NCBI GenBank assembly: GCA_934692295.1 | Contig: CAKUTL010000052.1 | Coordinates: forward strand, 1 to 10,118 | Length of the DNA: 10,118 bases | DNA from: an uncultured Candidatus Melainabacteria bacterium | GTDB lineage: Bacteria; Cyanobacteriota; Vampirovibrionia; Gastranaerophilales; Gastranaerophilaceae | Direction of reading: 5' to 3' | In this document: positions 6,657-10,118 of the stretch, one piece after another | Layout: the number at the start of each line of letters is the position of its first letter | Numbering within the stretch: position 1 is the stretch's first letter | The notes under the pieces: model-generated | What the model was told of the DNA's origin: nothing | What the model saw: the letters and a program-made list of their open reading frames with translations, nothing else | Database searches by the model: none | Program-made: the position numbers and the translations under genes

Positions 6657-7283
6657 TTGGCTTTACACGGTACAGTCAAATATTCGGATATGAGAGAAGT
6701 CCTTGTGTCTTTATCTTGGAAATATGTTGTACTTTCTGTTTTAGGTGCAATGCTTGTTCCTTTCATTTGTGCGTGGTTTTGGACTTATAATTTTGATGTT
6801 AAATTTTCTTGTGAGAAATCTAAAAATTTATGTCAAATAGAAAGGGTAAATTTTGCAAATCAAAAAGTTGTAAAAAATATTTCTCAAACAGATATTTTGA
6901 ATGTTCAAAGAAATATAGATTTGCCATTTTTATCGGATAAACAAGCTCCTGTTGCAGGTGCAAATCATTCGGTTGTTGTTCGATTGAAAGATGGTAAGGC
7001 TATCAAAATTTATGATATAAATACAAGGTTTTCTCAACCAATTGAAGATATGAACGAAAAGGCTAATCAAATTAATTCATATCTTGAAGGTGGGCAAAAT
7101 GGTTATAGCTTCCACCATATCAATCGTTATGGATTATCAAGTATTGCGTTGAAATTGTTGTTTATATTTCTTTTGAGTATGATAGGATTTTTCTTTTTAG
7201 TTCCATCAGTTTTTGAAATTATTTTGGCGATGAAACCTGAAAATGTTATAGGTAAATTTATTTTTAAATCAGAAAAAAAATAG
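6657..7283 (+). CDS. Two-pass membrane protein with a cysteine-containing central domain, unknown function
   Basis: The start is TTG, supported by the AAAGGAG site. The 208-residue product has a hydrophobic segment at about 23-44, a soluble domain at about 46-158 and a second hydrophobic segment at about 163-190, then a short basic tail. The soluble domain has C52 and C59, then a beta-rich stretch with VVVRLKDGK (106-114) and a helix ending in NQINSYL (137-143). This order (membrane helix, spaced Cys pair, 'L-dG' strand, 'IN-x-x-L' helix, membrane helix) recalls small uncharacterised cyanobacterial-type membrane proteins, but I cannot name a family. It is co-transcribed with the M49-like peptidase (one base between genes), though no shared role can be read from the sequence. 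It ends in AAAAAAAATAG, one base from the stop codon of the convergent phosphatase gene. Confidence 0.8.
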   Translation: MALHGTVKYSDMREVLVSLSWKYVVLSVLGAMLVPFICAWFWTYNFDVKFSCEKSKNLCQIERVNFANQKVVKNISQTDILNVQRNIDLPFLSDKQAPVAGANHSVVVRLKDGKAIKIYDINTRFSQPIEDMNEKANQINSYLEGGQNGYSFHHINRYGLSSIALKLLFIFLLSMIGFFFLVPSVFEIILAMKPENVIGKFIFKSEKK

Positions 7284-7293
7284 GTTATTTTTT
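7275..7293. terminator. AT-only hairpin across two convergent stop codons
   Basis: AAAAAATA (7275-7282) pairs with TATTTTTT (7286-7293) around a GGT loop that lies over the TAG of the membrane protein gene and the TAA of the phosphatase gene. With A and T tracts on both sides it could terminate in both directions. Its all-AT stem is weak. Confidence 0.35.
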
Positions 7294-7767
7294 GTATTTA
7301 TTAATAAAGTGTATTCCCCAAGAAATCATATCAGGATAGCATTCAATATGATGTCCTTTTGCAATCCATTCAATAACATTGTCTTTGGTTTTTCCAATGT
7401 TGTTGAATTCTTTGTATAAAAAGGAATATAAACCGGTTCTATCGACTCCAGCTTGGCAGTGAACGTGAAGTTTTCCGCCTTCTTTTTTTACTTGATCTGC
7501 CAAGTTTAAAAATTTGAAGATATTTTGACTCATTGGATGTCTTGGATGAGCGGGAATATGATGGTATTTTATTCCAAGGTTTTTGGCAACTTGTCTTTCA
7601 TCAAATTCATTAATAGTATGGTGTCTAAGATTTACAACATCAGTTACCCCTTGTTCTTTAAGCCATTTAAAATCGTCTTTTGATGGTTGTGCAGAACGAG
7701 AGATGTATTTATCAATTTGAGAATAGTTTTTGGGTTGTCCTAAGAATGATACTTGAGCTACTTTCAT
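7285..7767 (-). CDS. Tyrosine / dual-specificity-type phosphatase (CX5R family)
   Basis: The 160-residue cytosolic protein has the cysteine phosphatase loop HCQAGVDRTG (103-112). C104 is the nucleophile, R110 binds phosphate, and T111 probably helps the leaving group. The N-terminal part fits the family: ISRSAQPS (22-29), LKEQGVTDVVNLR (36-48), then the region around YHHIPAHPRHP (68-78) where the general acid would lie. No aspartate is seen there, so the acid is uncertain. Small bacterial members dephosphorylate tyrosine, phosphoinositides or small metabolites, so the substrate cannot be read off. Residues 6-10 (VSFLG) match the 'SF-x-G' signature of two other products here. There is no Shine-Dalgarno; TAAAAT ends 6 bases before the ATG. 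It lies 63 bases downstream of folE2 on the same strand. Confidence 0.88.
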   Translation of the reverse strand: MKVAQVSFLGQPKNYSQIDKYISRSAQPSKDDFKWLKEQGVTDVVNLRHHTINEFDERQVAKNLGIKYHHIPAHPRHPMSQNIFKFLNLADQVKKEGGKLHVHCQAGVDRTGLYSFLYKEFNNIGKTKDNVIEWIAKGHHIECYPDMISWGIHFINKYKK

Positions 7768-7773
7768 ATTTTG

Positions 7774-7779
7774 ATTTTA
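7774..7779 (-). promoter_or_regulatory. -10-like TAAAAT abutting the phosphatase gene
   Basis: On the minus strand TAAAAT is followed by exactly 6 bases and then the ATG at 7767, placing +1 on the start codon. TTG directly precedes the hexamer. No -35 was recognised. Confidence 0.4.
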
Positions 7780-7780
7780 C

Positions 7781-7810
7781 AATAAGGATATATTTATGGA
7801 TATACTTATT
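7781..7810. repeat. AT-rich imperfect inverted repeat between folE2 and the phosphatase gene
   Basis: AATAAG (7781-7786) and CTTATT (7805-7810) are inverted copies, with inner TATA segments that can also pair across a two-base bulge. No T run follows on the minus strand, so it is not a clear folE2 terminator. It may be an RNA hairpin or a binding site just upstream of the phosphatase -10. Confidence 0.3.
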
Positions 7811-7830
7811 CTCTATTTGTTAAGATATAT

Positions 7831-8607
7831 TTAACCTTCTTTTTGGTAAGCCCAAGCTGAATGATTGTGAATACTTTCAAACGCTTCACAATCCACTTCA
7901 AAAGATGTGATTGTTTTGTGGTTTCTCAATTTAACCACAACTTCTCTCAATACGTCCTCTACAAATCTCGGATTTTCCCAAGCGTGTTCTGTTACGTATT
8001 TTTCATCTTGACGTTTCAATAATGGGTAAACAGGGCAAGATGCACAAGATTCGATTAGTTCGATTAAATCTTCTAACCATACATGTTCTGTTTCATCGTA
8101 TGATACTTTTACTGAAATTATTGCTCTTTGGTTATGTGCACCATTATCCGAAATTTCTTTTGAACAAGGACAAAGAGTTGTTACAGGGACTTTTACTCCT
8201 AAAATAAATTTGTAATCTTCCCCATCCATAATTCCTTCAAATGAACAATCATAACACATTGGAGCGGAAAGTTTTGTTACAGGAGCTTTTTTATCAACAA
8301 AGTATTTGAAGTTGAATTCAAGTTCTCCGCTTTGAGCATGTAATTTTTTGATAATTTTTTCTAGGCATCCTTTAATATCGACTCCTAAAAGGTCTTTTGT
8401 TCTCCATTCGTTTAGAACTTCTACAAAACGGCTCATGTGAGTTCCTTTGTAATTTCTTGGAAGAGATACACAAACACGAGCTTCAGCATAAACAGTTTTA
8501 TTTGAAGCGTTTTTGCGTTGAATAATCAATGGTAATTCAACGTGTTTGATACCTACTTTTTGAATATCTACATTTCTGTTATCTTGAGTGTTTTGTACGT
8601 CTTTCAT
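7831..8607 (-). CDS. folE2: GTP cyclohydrolase I type 2 (FolE2)
   Basis: FolE2 converts GTP to 7,8-dihydroneopterin triphosphate, the first step toward tetrahydrofolate (and, in some bacteria, queuosine); it acts in the cytosol. The 258-residue length fits the family. Family marks are the N-terminal KDVQNTQDNRNVDIQKVGI stretch (2-20), the active-site segment VPVTTLCPCSKEIS (140-153) with C146 as the likely metal-binding cysteine, GAHNQR (156-161), a second cysteine cluster SCASCPVYPLLKR (187-199), and NPRFVED (212-218) with E217 as the likely metal-binding glutamate. FolE2 tolerates several metals and often replaces zinc-dependent FolE. No Zur-like operator was recognised here. The ATG lies 4 bases after the mazG stop; its ribosome binding site AGGGA (8617-8621, minus strand, 9 bases from the ATG) is inside the last codons of mazG, so the two genes form an operon. 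Confidence 0.96.
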   Translation of the reverse strand: MKDVQNTQDNRNVDIQKVGIKHVELPLIIQRKNASNKTVYAEARVCVSLPRNYKGTHMSRFVEVLNEWRTKDLLGVDIKGCLEKIIKKLHAQSGELEFNFKYFVDKKAPVTKLSAPMCYDCSFEGIMDGEDYKFILGVKVPVTTLCPCSKEISDNGAHNQRAIISVKVSYDETEHVWLEDLIELIESCASCPVYPLLKRQDEKYVTEHAWENPRFVEDVLREVVVKLRNHKTITSFEVDCEAFESIHNHSAWAYQKEG

Positions 8608-8611
8608 TTAA

Positions 8612-9388
8612 TTAATTCCCTAGTGATTTTTTTGCTTGTTTCCAAAGGTTGTCAAACTCTTCAAATGAATAATCATTCAAAGGTTTGGTTGCTAAATCTT
8701 CCATTTTACGAAATCTTTTTTCAAATTTTTTGTTAGCTTTTAAAAGAGCTTGTTCCGCATCAATTTTGTTCCAGCGAGCAAGATTGACAATTGCAAATAA
8801 AATATCGCCCATTTCTTCTTCCATGTGAGCTTTATCTTTTTCTTTTTCGGCTTCTTTAAACTCTTCAATTTCAGACATTACACATTCATATAAAGATTCT
8901 TCATTTGGCCATTCAAAGCCTGTTTTAATAGCTCTTTTAGAAATTTTTTGTGCTGCAATTAGTGCGGCTTGACTGCGTGATAATCCGTCCATTGCAGATT
9001 TTCGCTCTGTTTTTTCTTCGGATTTTAGTTTGTCCCAAGTTTTTAAAACATCATCGGCATTATTAATTTTAGCTGTTCCAAAAACATGTGGATGACGGTG
9101 AATTAGTTTTTCTTTCAACTCTTTTGCAACATCATCAAGGGTAAATTCATTTGCTTCAGATGCAATTTGAGAATGCAATAAGACTTGTAGTAAAACATCT
9201 CCAAGTTCTTCTCTAAGGTGTGGTGCATCGTTATCGTCAATCGCATCCACTGCCTCGTAGGCTTCTTCTAGCATATTCGGACGAAGAGAGGCGTGTGTTT
9301 GTTCTCTATCCCAAGGACAGCCGTCCGGAGCTCTCAATTTAGCGACTACATCAATTAACTCTTCCAAATTCTTATATTCCTTTTCCAT
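8612..9388 (-). CDS. mazG: Nucleoside triphosphate pyrophosphohydrolase MazG
   Basis: MazG hydrolyses (d)NTPs to monophosphate and pyrophosphate and is thought to remove aberrant nucleotides. The 258-residue protein has the two tandem MazG repeats of the full-length form. The first has CPWDREQTHASLRPN (24-38), EEAYE (41-45) and EELGD (60-64), the acidic residues that hold magnesium, then HRHPHVFG (97-104). The linker has the typical WDKLKSEEK (118-126). The second repeat has EIEEF (173-177) and EEMGD (191-195). Both acidic sets are intact. It is first in a run with folE2 (4-base gap) and the phosphatase. The ATG has no Shine-Dalgarno; an extended -10-like TGTTAAAAT ends 6 bases upstream. The gene is divergent from the 174-codon gene across 96 bases. 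Confidence 0.95.
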   Translation of the reverse strand: MEKEYKNLEELIDVVAKLRAPDGCPWDREQTHASLRPNMLEEAYEAVDAIDDNDAPHLREELGDVLLQVLLHSQIASEANEFTLDDVAKELKEKLIHRHPHVFGTAKINNADDVLKTWDKLKSEEKTERKSAMDGLSRSQAALIAAQKISKRAIKTGFEWPNEESLYECVMSEIEEFKEAEKEKDKAHMEEEMGDILFAIVNLARWNKIDAEQALLKANKKFEKRFRKMEDLATKPLNDYSFEEFDNLWKQAKKSLGN

Positions 9389-9394
9389 ATTCTT

Positions 9395-9403
9395 ATTTTA
9401 ACA
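9395..9403 (-). promoter_or_regulatory. Extended -10 promoter element abutting mazG
   Basis: On the minus strand this reads TGT-TAAAAT, followed by AAGAAT and the ATG at 9388. The predicted +1 is the A of the start codon. No -35 was recognised, as allowed for extended -10 promoters. Confidence 0.45.
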
Positions 9404-9484
9404 CAAATCCTACAAAAGGTTGATTTAAAAAATAAAGACTATGATAGACTATATACGTAGAGTAGTAGTAGAGAGGTTTAATCA

Positions 9485-10009
9485 ATGACAGCGATAGAAA
9501 GAATCAATCAATTAAGCCACCGTATTTTTAATACGAGCAAAAATGAACAACAAACATCAAGAACTAGCAATCCATTTGCAGCTTCTAATTTTCAAAAAAA
9601 TATCTTAACAGAAGATGTTTTTGAATCAAGCAAATCAAAACAAGCAGACAAAGTTAGTTTTACAGGTAATTTAACAGCTAGTTCAAAGAGAATATATTCA
9701 ACATTCGTTGGTTCAATCAGCGATTTTGGAAGCAAATTTTATGAAGGAATTGAATCAGTAAAAGCATATTGTTCTAAAATGAAAGATGGTTTAGTTTCTA
9801 CTTGGAATAAAATCCAAGAAATCGGAAACAAAGAAGTTTCTTTAGATGGAGCAAAAGAAGTTCTATCCAGAGATATTACATCATTCTTTGTAAATTCTCA
9901 CGATAGAGAAATTGCAAAAATGTCAAAAATGGATCCTCATTCAGAGGTTAAACCAATGTTTAGAGAAGCCTTGTCAGCACTAGAATCTGATATGGTTCAG
10001 GCTGCTTAA
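9485..10009 (+). CDS. Lineage-specific 174-residue protein with a 'VSFTGN' motif, unknown function
   Basis: No characterised family is recognised. The protein is hydrophilic, without signal peptide or membrane segment. Residues 1-56 look disordered and are rich in Ser, Thr, Asn and Gln; within them NPFAASNFQKNILTEDVFES (29-48) seems a discrete motif. KVSFTGN follows (56-62), the clearest copy of the 'SF-x-G' signature in the window. Residues 65-174 look helical, with an amphipathic stretch at 76-114 and a C-terminal helix at 156-173. The ATG has GAGAGG (9471-9476) 8 bases upstream. Another gene begins 17 bases downstream with its own ribosome binding site, so they are probably one operon. It is divergent from mazG. 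Confidence 0.82.
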   Translation: MTAIERINQLSHRIFNTSKNEQQTSRTSNPFAASNFQKNILTEDVFESSKSKQADKVSFTGNLTASSKRIYSTFVGSISDFGSKFYEGIESVKAYCSKMKDGLVSTWNKIQEIGNKEVSLDGAKEVLSRDITSFFVNSHDREIAKMSKMDPHSEVKPMFREALSALESDMVQAA

Positions 10010-10020
10010 GGGAGGAAGGA
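10010..10020 (+). promoter_or_regulatory. Strong ribosome binding site for the gene at the right edge
   Basis: GGGAGGAAGGA directly follows the stop codon of the 174-codon gene. AAGGA ends 6 bases before the ATG at 10027; GGGAGG ends 11 bases before it. This supports a new gene start there. Confidence 0.7.
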
Positions 10021-10026
10021 TAGAAA

Positions 10027-10118
10027 ATGGATAACAATATGAGAAACAACAAAAACTTTAACAAAGTAAGTAACATTATTGAGTCATTAACTGTTAACCC
10101 AAATCCTGATTCAGTTGC
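10027..10118 (+). CDS. Start of a gene truncated by the window edge, unknown function
   Basis: An open frame runs from the ATG at 10027 to the edge (30 full codons plus two bases). The start is Asn-rich (MDNNMRNNKNFNKVSNIIES), then LTVNPNPDSV. The strong upstream ribosome binding site and the 17-base gap to the preceding gene support it as the next operon member. Too little is visible to assign a family; the 5' part is hydrophilic and not a signal peptide. Confidence 0.65.
   Translation, partial: MDNNMRNNKNFNKVSNIIESLTVNPNPDSV

Noticed and set aside
9460..9476. TAG triplet run upstream of the 174-codon gene as a microsatellite
   Set aside because: Only three tandem units; too short to call a phase-variable repeat.

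Overview
The window is AT-rich, compactly coded bacterial DNA. It carries ten complete genes, one gene cut by the right edge, and short intergenic gaps; no stretch over 300 bases lacks a gene. No rRNA, tRNA, CRISPR array, insertion sequence or phage gene was seen. The gene mix is a SpoIID-type lytic enzyme in a non-sporulation setting, an Slt70-like transglycosylase, MscS, RlmH, MazG, FolE2 and small lineage-specific proteins with an N-terminal 'SF-x-G' signature. From memory of such proteomes I suspect a gut Gastranaerophilales (Candidatus Melainabacteria / Vampirovibrionia). That placement is an inference; a low-GC Firmicute-like lineage is the main alternative.

Layout. Bases 69-2978 (minus strand) hold two cell-wall enzymes: a secreted SpoIID-domain glycan lyase and a membrane-anchored Slt70-like lytic transglycosylase. 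Across a 117-base divergent promoter region with a 10-bp inverted repeat, the plus strand carries an MscS-type mechanosensitive channel overlapped by rlmH (3096-4377). Next come a small orphan gene of 102 codons with a strong intrinsic terminator, then a two-gene unit (4922-7283) of a cytosolic M49-like zinc peptidase (HENAH motif) and a two-pass membrane protein. This unit meets a minus-strand run, mazG - folE2 - tyrosine/dual-specificity-type phosphatase (9388-7285), with only one base between the convergent stop codons. Divergent from mazG, a 174-codon lineage-specific gene and the start of another gene form an operon running off the right edge.

How the genes relate. SpoIID and Slt both cut glycan strands. 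MscS and RlmH are ordinary housekeeping functions. The mazG-folE2-phosphatase order contains candidate enzymes for GTP -> dihydroneopterin triphosphate -> monophosphate -> dihydroneopterin, which is testable but unproven.

The most unusual signal is regulatory. Three minus-strand genes (SpoIID, phosphatase, mazG) have TAAAAT placed 6 or 7 bases before the ATG and no Shine-Dalgarno sequence. A fourth (Slt) has TGG-TACACT 9 bases before its ATG. This predicts leaderless or nearly leaderless transcripts. Most plus-strand genes, and the operon-internal folE2, have ordinary ribosome binding sites.
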